Shown here in pieces: positions 33,779-46,177 of a stretch of 64,000 nt of DNA. The first letter of the stretch is position 1; each line of letters begins with the position of its first letter. The notes beneath the pieces are model-generated. The model was not told where the DNA came from, made no database searches, and saw only the letters and a program-made list of their open reading frames with translations. A program made the translations under genes and the position numbers. The DNA is from Dokdonella koreensis DS-123 (GTDB taxonomy: Bacteria > Pseudomonadota > Gammaproteobacteria > Xanthomonadales > Rhodanobacteraceae): assembly GCF_001632775.1 (NCBI RefSeq), contig NZ_CP015249.1, forward strand, positions 4,010,686 through 4,074,685, read 5' to 3'.

Positions 33779-35439
33779 GACGGCTCCTGCCTCGGAGAAG
33801 GCGCCGGTGCTTCGCCGGCGCGTTCCAGCACCGGCGGGGCGGCGGATTCGACGATCAGCGTATTGATCTGCGCGATGTCGCGCAGCACGTCCAGGTGCAC
33901 GGCGCTGGTCTGCAGCGTGTCGGTGCGGCCGCTGCGCAGCCGCTCGAAATGTCGGTCGGTGGCCTCGCTCTCGGCCCGGTCGAACGCCGCGCGTTCCGCG
34001 TACAGCGCGTGCGCGCCGCGCAGGTCCTCGGTGGTGAACAGCGCGGCGGCCATGCGCAGGTTCGGGACCAGATGGTCGAACAAGGCCAGCAGCTCGCGCT
34101 GGCCTTCCGGCGAGAAGGCCATGCCCTGGCGCAATCGCTTGGCCGCATGGCCGCGCAGGCCACGGTCGACGACATCGCCGGCCTGCTCCAGGTGGGTGGC
34201 GAAGCGCAGGATGTCGTTGAGCCGCCGGTGGTCGGCCGCGCCGAGCTCGTCGATGTCGAGCGAGACCAGGTAGGTCTTGATCGCGGCGTTGAGCCGGTCG
34301 AGCACGTCGTCCAGGGCCTGGATCGGCGTGGCATCCCCGACGCGGCTGCCCGGCTCCAGCACCGGGCGCACGGCGGCCAGCATGCGCTCCAGCGCGTCGG
34401 CCATGCGCAAGGCCTCGCGCGTGGCGTTGCCGAGCGCGACGACCGGTAGCTGGCGCGCGGCGGGATCGAGATAGACGGGCCGGCCCGGATCGTCCGCGAT
34501 GGGGCGATCGGGCAGGAGCCGGCGCAGCAGCCCGGCATACGGCACCAGCAGCGGCAACAACAGTACCGCCAGGGCGAGATTGAACACGGTGTGGAAGTCG
34601 GCCACGGCTCGCGCCGGCTCGGCATGCCAGGCGGCGGAGAAATCGACCAGCAGGGGCAGCAACGGCAGCAGCGCCAATGCGCCGACGACCCGGGGCAGCA
34701 GGTTGCCGACCGGCACCCGGCGGCCGGCCGGATCCGGACCGGAAACACCTTCGAGCACGGGGTTGATCGCCGTGCCGATGTTGGCGCCGAGCACGAACGC
34801 GAACGCCGCCTCCGGCGCGACGACACCCTGCGCCGCGAGCGACATCACCAGCAGCACGACGGCGACGCTGGAATGCACCGCCCAGGTGATCGCGGCGGCG
34901 AGGACGAGGTTCAGCACCGGCATCGACGACACGGCGCCGAGCAGCGCACGCAGGGCCGGGGCGTCCTCGTAGCGGCTCATCGCGCCCAGCAGCTGGTGCA
35001 GGGCCAGCAGCATCAGCCCCAGGCCGATGAACACGCGGCCGAGGTCGTGTGCGCGCGACCCGGCCCCGCGCCGGAACAGGACCACGCCCACCAGGATCAG
35101 GACCGGCGACAACGCCGCGACGTCGAACGAGAACACCTGCACGATCAGCGTGCTGCCCAGGTTGGCGCCCAGCATCACCGCGAGCGCGGGCACCAGCGCG
35201 ACGACGCCGCGGTTGGCGAGGCCGGTGGTCATCAGGCCGGTAGCGGTACTGCTCTGCAGCAGCGCCGTGATGCAGGCGCCGGCCACGAATGCACGATCGC
35301 GCCGGCGCAGCGCAGCGCCGAGCAGGGACCGCAGCCGCGGGCCGTAGGCACGCTGCACACCGGTTTGGACCATGTGCGTGCCCCACAGCAGCAGGGCCAC
35401 GGAACCGGCGAAGTCGAGCAGGGCGATCAGGAACGGCAT
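33775..35439 (-). CDS. Na/Pi-cotransporter II-related protein with PhoU-like tail
   Basis: A 554-residue membrane protein. The N-terminal part holds the duplicated Na/Pi motif: LLQSSTATGLMTTGLANRG and VHSSVAVVLLVMSLAAQG, with LGANLGSTLIVQVFSF and LGANIGTAINPVLEGV. A soluble C-terminal region (about 355-554) reads as PhoU-like helices (RRLNDILRFATHLEQAGDVV, RLRQGMAFSPEGQRELLALF). Such YjbB-type proteins export or import phosphate. ATG 35439 is chosen at the start of the first hydrophobic helix; the frame remains open upstream through the kinase gene but is antisense-free shadow there. The stop overlaps the sbcB start by four bases, an unexpected coupling. Confidence 0.86.
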   Translation of the reverse strand: MPFLIALLDFAGSVALLLWGTHMVQTGVQRAYGPRLRSLLGAALRRRDRAFVAGACITALLQSSTATGLMTTGLANRGVVALVPALAVMLGANLGSTLIVQVFSFDVAALSPVLILVGVVLFRRGAGSRAHDLGRVFIGLGLMLLALHQLLGAMSRYEDAPALRALLGAVSSMPVLNLVLAAAITWAVHSSVAVVLLVMSLAAQGVVAPEAAFAFVLGANIGTAINPVLEGVSGPDPAGRRVPVGNLLPRVVGALALLPLLPLLVDFSAAWHAEPARAVADFHTVFNLALAVLLLPLLVPYAGLLRRLLPDRPIADDPGRPVYLDPAARQLPVVALGNATREALRMADALERMLAAVRPVLEPGSRVGDATPIQALDDVLDRLNAAIKTYLVSLDIDELGAADHRRLNDILRFATHLEQAGDVVDRGLRGHAAKRLRQGMAFSPEGQRELLALFDHLVPNLRMAAALFTTEDLRGAHALYAERAAFDRAESEATDRHFERLRSGRTDTLQTSAVHLDVLRDIAQINTLIVESAAPPVLERAGEAPAPSPRQEPS

Positions 35440-35495
35440 GCGGCCGCAGTGTGCCGCAAGCCGGCGCACTTTGCCGAACGGTGGGGACGCAGACG

Positions 35496-38284
<2,789 letters not shown>

Positions 38285-38288
<4 letters not shown>

Positions 38289-38863
38289 GCCTGCATGCGT
38301 TCCTTGAGCCAGGCCCGGGCGAAGCGCAGGTCGCGATCGACGGTGGGCACCGAAAGACCGGTGACCGCGGCGATCTCCTCGCGCTTGAGCCCCAGCAGGT
38401 AGTGGAACTCCACGATCTCGTGCTTGCGGGCGTCCAGCGCCTTGAGCGCCTTCAGCGCCTCGTCCAGCACCAGGGCGTCGTTGCGCTCGTCGGCGATGCC
38501 GTCCGCCGCCGACAGCGTGACGTGCACCTGGCCGCCGCCGCGCTTCTCGCTGCCGCGCGCACGCGCCGTGTCGATCAGGATGTTGCGCAGCGCGGCGCTG
38601 ACCACGCCGTAGAAATGGCGGCGGTCGCGCCAGCTGACATCCGCCTCGAGCAGGCGCATGAACATCTCGTGCGCCAGCTCGGTCGCCTGCAGCGTGACGC
38701 CGGCATCGACCTGCCGCAGGTGCTTGCCGGCCATCGCCCGCACCTGCGCATAGACCATCTCGGTGAGCCGGTCGGCCGCCGCAGCGTCGCCGTCGCTCCA
38801 GGCGTGCAGCAACACGGTCACATCGCGACGGGTGGCGGCGGAGTCAGCGGACAGGTCGGTCAT
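38285..38863 (-). CDS. ECF sigma factor of the kinase-associated type
   Basis: A 192-residue sigma-70 family protein with regions 2 (LLHAWSDGDAAAADRLTE, RRHFYGVVSAALRNILIDTA) and 4 (HEIVEFHYLLGLKREEIA, AVTGLSVPTVDRDLRFARAW). The usual acidic DxxED motif of region 2.2 is absent: the sequence is LQATELAHEMFMRLLE, with T61 where negative charge is normally needed. In EcfP-type sigma factors phosphorylation of this threonine restores activity. Here the cognate kinase gene overlaps the end of the sigma gene. No anti-sigma factor is present, which fits control by phosphorylation. Likely targets include its own operon and perhaps the divergent gene at 39067. Confidence 0.9.
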
Positions 38864-39066
38864 GGCTACGACGGACTTCAGGCAGTGATAGGAAATTCCA
38901 CGTGCCTGCGTCTTGGATCAGCAGGCGGCGGCATGACCGCAGCGACCACGGGAGCCACCGCGCCATGCCGGCACGGCCGCCCTCTTGTACCGGACCGTCC
39001 GCGCCACAGCCAGTCCCGAATGGAAGGGACGGCGTCCACTTTCGACCCTTTGTAACGGAGTGCACC

Positions 39067-40530
39067 ATGATACCCGTCCGATCCGCCCTGCTGACCTGCC
39101 TGCTGACCAGCGCGCCGTTGGCCGGCGCCGCCACGTTCACGGTGTCCAGCCTCGCCGACAGCGGGCCGGGCAGCCTGCGCGACGCGATCGCCCAGGCCAA
39201 CGCCAGCAGCGGCGAACCGCACCTGGTCCAGTTCCAGCCGGGGCTGGCCGGCACCATCGCACTCGGCAGCGAGATCCGCATCAGCCGCAGCCTCAACGTC
39301 CAGGGACCGGGCGCCCATCTGGTGACGGTCGACGGCAACGAAACGACGCGCCTGTTCCGCGTCCAGCGCACCACCGGCGAGCCACGCACGGTCAGCCTGA
39401 GCGGCCTGACGCTGACGCGCGGCCGTGCCGACGACGGCGGCGCGATCTGGGCCAATGACGACAACCTCACGCTGGCCGCCCTCACGCTTTCCAACAACAG
39501 CGTGACCAACCACGGCGGCGCGATCTGGATGACCGAGGCCGACCTGACGCTCGACGGCGTCGTGGTCGTCAACAACCGCGCGCCGGAAGACGCGCAAGGC
39601 TCCGGCGGCGGCATCTACTTCACCGCCGGTACCGCCACGATCCGCCGCAGCTACATCGCCGGCAACCGCGCCTCGTTCGGCGGCGGCCTGCGCCTGAGCT
39701 CGCCGCGCGTCCACGCGGTGATCGCCGATACGCTGATCCAGGACAACTGGGCCGGCCACACCGGCGGCGGCGCCGTCATCGGCACGGTTTCCAGTCTGCG
39801 CATCGCCAACAGTGCCTTCGTCGGCAACTCCACCGGCCAGACCCATGGCGGCGGCCTGGAACTGGTGGTCTCGAGCAGTCCCGGGGATGCCGGCGCGGTG
39901 ATCGAGAACACGACCTTCTCGGACAACCGCTCGCGCCACCAGTCCGGCGTCGCCAGTGCCTTGTCGGTGAGCAACGGCACCACGGTGATCCGCAACAGCA
40001 CCTTCGCCTACAACAAGAACGGGCCGACCCACGCGGTACCCACCGGCGCCGGCGGCGCGCTGTGGGTCGCCGGCACCGCCACCACCGTGACGCTCGAAAG
40101 CACGCTGTTCAACCACAACACCAACGGCACCAGCACCGTGCCGGCGATCGACCTGTCGCACCTGTCGACCTCGCCGCAGACGCCCAGCAGGGTCCACGTG
40201 CGCAACTCGCTGTTCCATACCCTGCCCGAGGCCGGTGCGATCAACGGCGAGTCGGTGGCCAACCTGTTCGCGACCGACGCGCAGCTGCGCCCGCTGGCGA
40301 TGCACGGCGGCGGCCTGGGCTTCATCCCGGTGCATGCCCTGGCGCGGACCAGTCCCGCGGTCGACGCCGGCTCCAACCCCGGCAACCTGACCACCGACCA
40401 GCGCGGCCCGGGCTTCGTCCGTGCCTGGAGCGACCCGAACCTGGCCAACCAGGCCGCCTCGCGCACCGACATCGGCGCCTACGAGCTGGGCGGCGACCGC
40501 ATCTTCCTCGGCGACTTCGAACAGCGCTGA
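39067..40530 (+). CDS. secreted right-handed beta-helix protein with choice-of-anchor-like tail
   Basis: A 487-residue exported protein. ATG 39067 starts a signal peptide (IPVRSALLTCLLTSAPLAG); the frame is open back to 38902 but that part is not protein-like. The opening FTVSSLADSGPGSLRDAIAQ is typical of polymorphic outer membrane or parallel beta-helix proteins, and repeats such as LTLSNNSVTNHGGAIWMTEA and FSDNRSRHQSG follow. The end has RGPGFVRAW and TDIGAYELGG, as in choice-of-anchor Q domains, then DRIFLGDFEQR. A surface or secreted role is likely. It is divergent from the kinase-linked sigma factor by 203 bases and is followed by a hairpin terminator. Confidence 0.8.
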   Translation: MIPVRSALLTCLLTSAPLAGAATFTVSSLADSGPGSLRDAIAQANASSGEPHLVQFQPGLAGTIALGSEIRISRSLNVQGPGAHLVTVDGNETTRLFRVQRTTGEPRTVSLSGLTLTRGRADDGGAIWANDDNLTLAALTLSNNSVTNHGGAIWMTEADLTLDGVVVVNNRAPEDAQGSGGGIYFTAGTATIRRSYIAGNRASFGGGLRLSSPRVHAVIADTLIQDNWAGHTGGGAVIGTVSSLRIANSAFVGNSTGQTHGGGLELVVSSSPGDAGAVIENTTFSDNRSRHQSGVASALSVSNGTTVIRNSTFAYNKNGPTHAVPTGAGGALWVAGTATTVTLESTLFNHNTNGTSTVPAIDLSHLSTSPQTPSRVHVRNSLFHTLPEAGAINGESVANLFATDAQLRPLAMHGGGLGFIPVHALARTSPAVDAGSNPGNLTTDQRGPGFVRAWSDPNLANQAASRTDIGAYELGGDRIFLGDFEQR

Positions 40531-40543
40531 GCCGCTCCCCCGG

Positions 40544-40569
40544 TGCCCGTGCCAGGGACGGCACGGGCA
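40544..40569 (+). terminator. hairpin terminator after the beta-helix gene
   Basis: TGCCCGTGCC and GGCACGGGCA pair over ten bases with a six-base loop, followed by TTCTCC, 14 bases beyond the stop codon. This is a good intrinsic-terminator candidate despite a short T-tract. Confidence 0.6.
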
Positions 40570-40688
40570 TTCTCCCCGCCGCCGCGGCGATGCGCGTAGC
40601 GGGACCGGAGCGGGAGGCAAGGCCGGCGTGTTCCGGGATCCCGCCGCAGCAGGCAGAATAGGCGCTTCGGACCGGCGGACGAGAGACG

Positions 40689-41255
40689 ATGACGGTGGCG
40701 CAGGCGCACGAGGACAATCTGGTCTGGATCGACCTGGAGATGACCGGGCTCGACACCGACAGCGACTCGATCCTCGAGATCGCCACGATCGTCACCGACA
40801 AGCACCTGACGGTCCTGGCCGAAGGGCCGGCCTTCGCGCTGCGGCATCCGCTCGAACGCCTGGAGGCGATGGACGACTGGAACCGCACGCAGCACGCCCG
40901 CTCGGGCCTGTGGCAGCGCGTGATCGAATCGGACATCGACCTGGCCACCGCCGAGGCCCTGACGGTCGAATTCCTCGCCCACTGGGTCCCGGCCGGCAAG
41001 TCGCCGATGTGCGGCAATTCCATCTGCCAGGACCGGCGCTTCCTGCATCGCCTGATGCCGCGCCTGGAGCGGTTCTTCCACTACCGCAACCTGGACGTCT
41101 CCACCGTCAAGGAGCTGGCGCGGCGCTGGGCGCCGGAGATCGGGCGCGGCTTCGTCAAGGAAGCGGCCCATACCGCGCTCAGCGACGTGCGCGACTCGAT
41201 CGACGAACTGGTCTACTACCGGCGCTTCATGGGGCCGCTCGCGGGCCTGGGCTGA
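40689..41255 (+). CDS. orn: oligoribonuclease
   Basis: A 188-residue DEDDh 3'-to-5' exonuclease that degrades two- to five-nucleotide RNAs, including pGpG. The motifs are all present: [16 protein letters not shown] (D15, E17), [32 protein letters not shown], and [18 protein letters not shown] (catalytic H and D). Length matches Orn of gammaproteobacteria. It is a single gene, convergent with the DUF885 gene 33 bases on. Confidence 0.96.
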   Translation: MTVAQAHEDNLVWIDLEMTGLDTDSDSILEIATIVTDKHLTVLAEGPAFALRHPLERLEAMDDWNRTQHARSGLWQRVIESDIDLATAEALTVEFLAHWVPAGKSPMCGNSICQDRRFLHRLMPRLERFFHYRNLDVSTVKELARRWAPEIGRGFVKEAAHTALSDVRDSIDELVYYRRFMGPLAGLG

Positions 41256-41288
41256 CGCGGCAGCGCCTGCCCGGCCCTCCCGGGCGCA

Positions 41289-43073
41289 TCAGCCGGACGC
41301 CACGTCCACCTTTTCCTCGTCCTTGCCGTCCGCCTTGTCCTTCGCCGCGGCGATGAAGCGGCGTACTTCGCGCTCGAGCACCGGCAGCGGCACCGAGCCG
41401 AGCGCCAGCACCGCGTCGTGGAACGCGCGGATGTCGAAGTGCGTGCCCAGGGTCCGCTCGGCCTCGGCACGCAGCTCGACGATGCGGATCTCGCCGAGCT
41501 TGTAGCTGAGCGCCTGCGCCGGCCAGGAAATGTAGCGGTCCACCTCGGTCGTGACCTCGTGCTCGCTGAGCGCCGTGCGGTCGCGCAGGTAGGCCAGGGC
41601 CTGCTCGCGGCTCCAGCCCTTGTGGTGGACGCCGGTATCGATCACCAGCCGCGCCGCACGCCACATCTCATAGGTCTGCCGGCCGAATTCCTCGTACGGC
41701 GTCTCGTAGATGCCCATCTCCTGCCCGAGCTTCTCGGTGTAGAGCGCCCAGCCTTCGCCGTAGGCCGAGATGTAGTTCTTGCGCCGGAACTCCGGCTGGC
41801 CGGTCTGCTCGTTGGCCAGCGCGCCCTGCAGCGAGTGGCCGGGCGCCGATTCGTGCAGCGTCAGCGCCGGCAGGTTGTAGAGCGGACGCGACGGCAGGTC
41901 GTAGGTATTGACCCAGTACGTGGTGGCGCCGCCCCGGCCCGCCGTCCAGAACGGCGCGATGTCGGCCGGCACCGGGACGATCGTGAAGCGCCCGCGCGGC
42001 AACAGCCCGAAGAACCGCCCCAGCTGGCCGTCCACGCGCTTGGCGATCCACGCCGCGCGCATCAGGAGTTCTTCCGGCGTCTTGGCATAGAACTGCGGAT
42101 CGCTGCGCAGGAAGGCCAGGAACTCGGGGAAGCTCCCCTCGAACCTGGCGTCGCGCATCGTCTGGCGCATCTGGCCCTCGATCCGCTCGACCTCGGCCAG
42201 GCCGATCGCGTGGATCGCCTCCGGATCCAGGTCCAGCGTGGTGTACTCGCGGATCTGCTGGCGGTACCAGCGCCGGCCGTCCGGCATCGCCTCGGCCGCC
42301 AGCGTCGTGCGCGCCTTGGACAGGTACTCGCCACGGAAGAACTTCAGGAGCCGGGCATAGGCCGGTATCACGTGCCGGCCGAGCGTCTCGGCCGCCTCGC
42401 GCCGCAAGGCCGCCTGTTCGTCCGCCGGGATCGAGGCCGGCAGCACGCGGAACGGCTGGTAGAACGTGCTTTCGGTCGGGTCCTTCAGTTCCGCCACCGC
42501 GGCGATCGACACGTCGCGCCCGTCCAGGACCGCGCGCGGCACGCTGAAGCCGCGCTTGAGGCCGCGGCGCATGTTGGCGATCTGCTCGTCGAAATAGCGC
42601 GGCACGTCGTCGAGCTGGGCCAGGTAGCCGCGGTAGTCGGCCGCGGTCCGCATCGGCCGTCGCGTCATGAATCCCAGGTCCGACCAGAACGACGAGTCGC
42701 TGTTGAACGGCATCTCGTAGTCGCGGAACCGCACCGACGCCGCCAGGTTCTCCACCTGCGGCCGATAGACCGCGTAGTTGATCTTCTCCTCGTCCGACAG
42801 CGCTTCCGGGTCCAGCGCGTCGAGCTCGGCCAGGACGCCCTCCCAGACCTTGAGCCGCGCCTTGTGCGTCGCCGGATCGACCGACGGCAGGCGGCGGCGC
42901 GCCGTCGTGTCCTCGCCGTCCTCGTCGCCGGAGAACTCGGCGTTGCGCCAGGTCCATTCCCGCGCGGTGATCGCACGGAACGCCTCGTCGGTCTCGTTGG
43001 CCAGGGCCGGCGCCGTGCCGAAGGCGCCAGCCAGCAAGGAACAGAACGAAAGCCAGATGATCAGACGTGGCAT
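41289..43073 (-). CDS. exported DUF885 family protein (peptidase-like)
   Basis: A 594-residue protein with a signal peptide (MPRLIIWLSFCSLLAGAFG to APALA) from ATG 43073; an alternative in-frame ATG at 43106 gives a poorer N-terminus. The DUF885 body contains PALTLHESAPGHSLQGALAN, whose HESxPGH motif resembles a zinc-metallopeptidase site (HExxxxH), and YGEGWALYTEKLGQEMGIY. This family includes putative dipeptidases and is widespread in Lysobacterales with several paralogues per genome. Substrate unknown. It is convergent with orn and divergent from the duplicated propeller gene. Confidence 0.87.
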   Translation of the reverse strand: MPRLIIWLSFCSLLAGAFGTAPALANETDEAFRAITAREWTWRNAEFSGDEDGEDTTARRRLPSVDPATHKARLKVWEGVLAELDALDPEALSDEEKINYAVYRPQVENLAASVRFRDYEMPFNSDSSFWSDLGFMTRRPMRTAADYRGYLAQLDDVPRYFDEQIANMRRGLKRGFSVPRAVLDGRDVSIAAVAELKDPTESTFYQPFRVLPASIPADEQAALRREAAETLGRHVIPAYARLLKFFRGEYLSKARTTLAAEAMPDGRRWYRQQIREYTTLDLDPEAIHAIGLAEVERIEGQMRQTMRDARFEGSFPEFLAFLRSDPQFYAKTPEELLMRAAWIAKRVDGQLGRFFGLLPRGRFTIVPVPADIAPFWTAGRGGATTYWVNTYDLPSRPLYNLPALTLHESAPGHSLQGALANEQTGQPEFRRKNYISAYGEGWALYTEKLGQEMGIYETPYEEFGRQTYEMWRAARLVIDTGVHHKGWSREQALAYLRDRTALSEHEVTTEVDRYISWPAQALSYKLGEIRIVELRAEAERTLGTHFDIRAFHDAVLALGSVPLPVLEREVRRFIAAAKDKADGKDEEKVDVASG

Positions 43074-43210
43074 TGCGAATCCCGACGAATCCAAAGTCGC
43101 GATCATCGCACCGAATGGACCGTCTGCCGCAGCCGGCCGACACGATGGGACATGGCTGCTGGTATAAATCGCCCCGGCACCCGAGTCCCGGGACGGGGGG
43201 AACGAATCTC

Positions 43211-46122
43211 ATGAGAAGCACATGGCGCGCAGGGATCGCCCTGATGACCACGCTCGTGCCGGCGCCCGCACTTGCGCTGGGCGTCGGCCCCTGGTCGCCG
43301 AATCGGTCGATTCGAACGGCCAGCCCGTACTCGGCTTCTGCGGCAGCACGCGGCTGTCAGTCACCGGCCGCCATCTGGTGTTCGCCTGCAATCAACCCGA
43401 GCTCCTGCAGAATGAGCCAGACGTGCCGCAGAGCGGCCCGGCAACCCACGTATTCGCTCGCGATCGCCTCACGGGGCGCATCGAGATCGCCGACGTCGAC
43501 GACCAGGGGCGCTATTACGCGCAAAGCGCACGCTACGGATTGGTATCGGCGGATGGCCGCTACGTGGTCTTCGAGTCGAGAGCGCCGCTGATCCCGGAGT
43601 TCGATTGGCCGGCGATTTCGCCCGGACGCTCATACGTCTACCTGCGCGATACGCTCGGCGGCACCACCGAGCTGATCGCCCGGATGGCCGACGGCAGCAT
43701 TCCGGAGTACGCGATGTGGCAGAGCGGCCTGCCCGATTTCGAGCGCGGCGAAGTCCTACTGTCCGGCCAGACCGATCTCCTCACCGGCGAGTTCACGCCG
43801 TACGGGGGCAGTCTGTTCGTACGCAATTGGCGAACCGGCGCCGTGGAACGCGTCACCGTTGCGATGAACGGCGCTCCGAGCCACGGAGGGCCCGGTGTGC
43901 TGTCCGCCGACGGGCGATACGTCGTCTTCACGTCGAGCGCCGACGACCTCACCGATGACAATCCACGAGGCTTGCCGAATCTCTTCATCCGTGACCGGCA
44001 GGCACGAACCACGCGGCGCTTGAGCTTTCCGGCGGGCGGCGGCGAGTTCGAGACACCGCTTTCGACGGACGGGTCGCTGCAGCTGACTGCCGATGGCCGC
44101 TATCTGGTGTTCACCAGCTCCAACCGCGAACTGGTCGAGGATGGGGAAGCGTTGCCGTACTCGAACGTGTACCTGATGGACCTGACCGACGGCTCCGTGA
44201 GGCTGGCTTCGACCGGCTCGCGTGGACAGCGTCCCGATGGCGCCAGCGCCAGCGGACGCATCAGCGCGGATGGTCGCTATCTCGCGTTCGCGACGCGCGC
44301 GACCAACCTGCTCGACACGCCGCAACGACCGGGCGTGTACGTCAAGGACCGCCTCACCGGCGCACTGGTGGACGCATCGGCATCGCTGGGTGAGATGCCC
44401 GAGTCCGGCCTGCCGGACCTCGACCTGTCGGCCGATGGCTCGACGCTGGCCTTCACGTGGATCGACAGCGCATACCCGCAAGGCGATCCGCGCCGGCAGC
44501 AGATGTACTCGGCCACGCTTCGGGGCGATCCTGTGCCCGCCGATCCGATTGCGGTTCCATCCACGGCGCGCCCCGCCTGGTTGGTGCTGGCGGGCCTGTT
44601 GACCTGGATCGGCGCTGTGGCGATACGACGTGACGGCCGGTCGCCGCGTTCGCGCGGAAGTGGTGCATCACGCCGTTCGGCCGCACTTCTGGGACTGGCC
44701 GTCATGACGGCGGCATCCGACACGTCTGCGCTGGAAGTCGGCGCTCCGGTGCTGGAGTCGTACGGGTCGGACGGCCAGATCGTCATGGGCTTCTGCTGGA
44801 CAGGAGGGGTCTCGCCGAATGGCCGATACCTCATCGTCACCTGCAACCATGCGGGCCTGCGTGAAGGCCCCGGTGAGGAGCCACTGAGCGATCCGCCGAG
44901 ACACGCCTACCTGCGCGACCGCCATACCGGCCGGGTCGACATGCTGGACCTGGACGACCAGGGACAGTATCACCCCTATCACGGCTGGGGTCTCAAGGCC
45001 TCGCACGACGGTCGATACGTCGTCTTCGTTTCGAACGCGCCGCTGACGCCCGAAACCGATTGGACGATCTTCGATTTCGGCCGAGCATTTGCCTATCTGC
45101 GCGACGTGCACGAGGCTACGACGCATCTCATCGCACGCAGAGCTGATGGAGCAGCCCCAGAGTTGAGTACCTCGGCGCTGGACGCCAATTTCCTCACGAA
45201 CGAGGTGCTTCTGAAAGGCCGGACCGATCTGATCGGCGGCGGAACGACATCGGGAGAAAACCTGTACGTCCGGAACTGGGTAACGGGTGCAATCGAACTG
45301 ATCTCGATAACGCTGGATGGGCGTCCCATCGAAGGCTACTTGTGGGAAGCCACCGCGTCGACGGATGGACGCTTCGTCGCCTTCGTCTCGGCAGCGAGCG
45401 AACTCACGGACGACAATCCGGCCGGCTTCGTCAACATCTTTCTGCGAGACCGGCGCATGCAGCACACGCGCAGGCTGACGTTTCCCGCCGGTGGCGGTGA
45501 ATTCTCCACGCACATCCAGCCCTACGACCTGCAGTTGACGCGAGACAATCGCTATCTCGTGTTCACGGCACACGGTCAGGAACTGGTGGTCGGCGGGGGC
45601 GATCTGCCGATGCGAAACGCCTATCTGATGGATCTTTCCGACGGCAGCGTCGAGCTGGCATCCATCGGTGCGCAGGGCCAGCACCCCGACAGCTATACCG
45701 AGCAGGTTCGCATCAGCGCCGATGGGCGTTATCTCGCATTCGCGACCCGCGCGACCAATCTGCTCGACACGCCACAGCCAGCGGGCGGCGTCTACGTCAA
45801 GGATCGCTGGACCGGGCGGATGATCAACGCGACTGCCACACTGAATGGAGGGCCTGACTACTACCCGCCGAGCTTCGATCTTTCCGAGGACGGCTCCACC
45901 CTGGTGGTCAACTGGACCGACACCACCTTCATCCAGGGAGATCCGCGGCGATTGCGCATGTACAGCATCGCCCTGCGCGGTGATGCGCCTGCTCCGAGCC
46001 CGCAGTCCGTTCCGGCGCTGTCGGATGCATTCCGGTTGATCCTGCTCGCTGCATTCGCAGCCGCCGGATGGACCGCCATCGGACGAAGGGGCCGGGCGCG
46101 GTCTCGCATGCCACGGGACTGA
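43211..46122 (+). CDS. secreted PD40/TolB-like propeller protein, tandem duplicate fused in one frame, with a frameshift near the start
   Basis: Two related modules follow each other. Each has a signal peptide-like segment, WD40/PD40-type blades (SADGRYVVFTSSADDLTDDN; STDGRFVAFVSAASELTDDN; SADGRYLAFATRATNLLD in both) and a hydrophobic tail with basic end (VPSTARPAWLVLAGLLTW...RRDGR; VPALSDAFRLILLAAFA...GRRGR), resembling IPTL/VP-type C-terminal sorting signals. Module 1 spans about 43211-44650, module 2 about 44690-46122. The true start MRSTWRAGIALMTTLVPAPA (ATG 43211, GGGGGGAAC upstream) is in a different frame from the body: a C4 run at 43288-43291 would need five Cs. The open frame from ATG 43222 lacks a signal peptide. 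Function unknown; export to the cell surface is inferred. Confidence 0.72.
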
Positions 46123-46177
46123 TCGCCGACGCCCCGGCGCCTTCGGCTCCGCCGCTTCCCGGCGACGGCGACTGTTT

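Noticed and set aside
41269..41285. GCCCGG/CCGGGC hairpin between orn and the DUF885 gene
   Set aside because: Short stem, no T-run, common in this composition.
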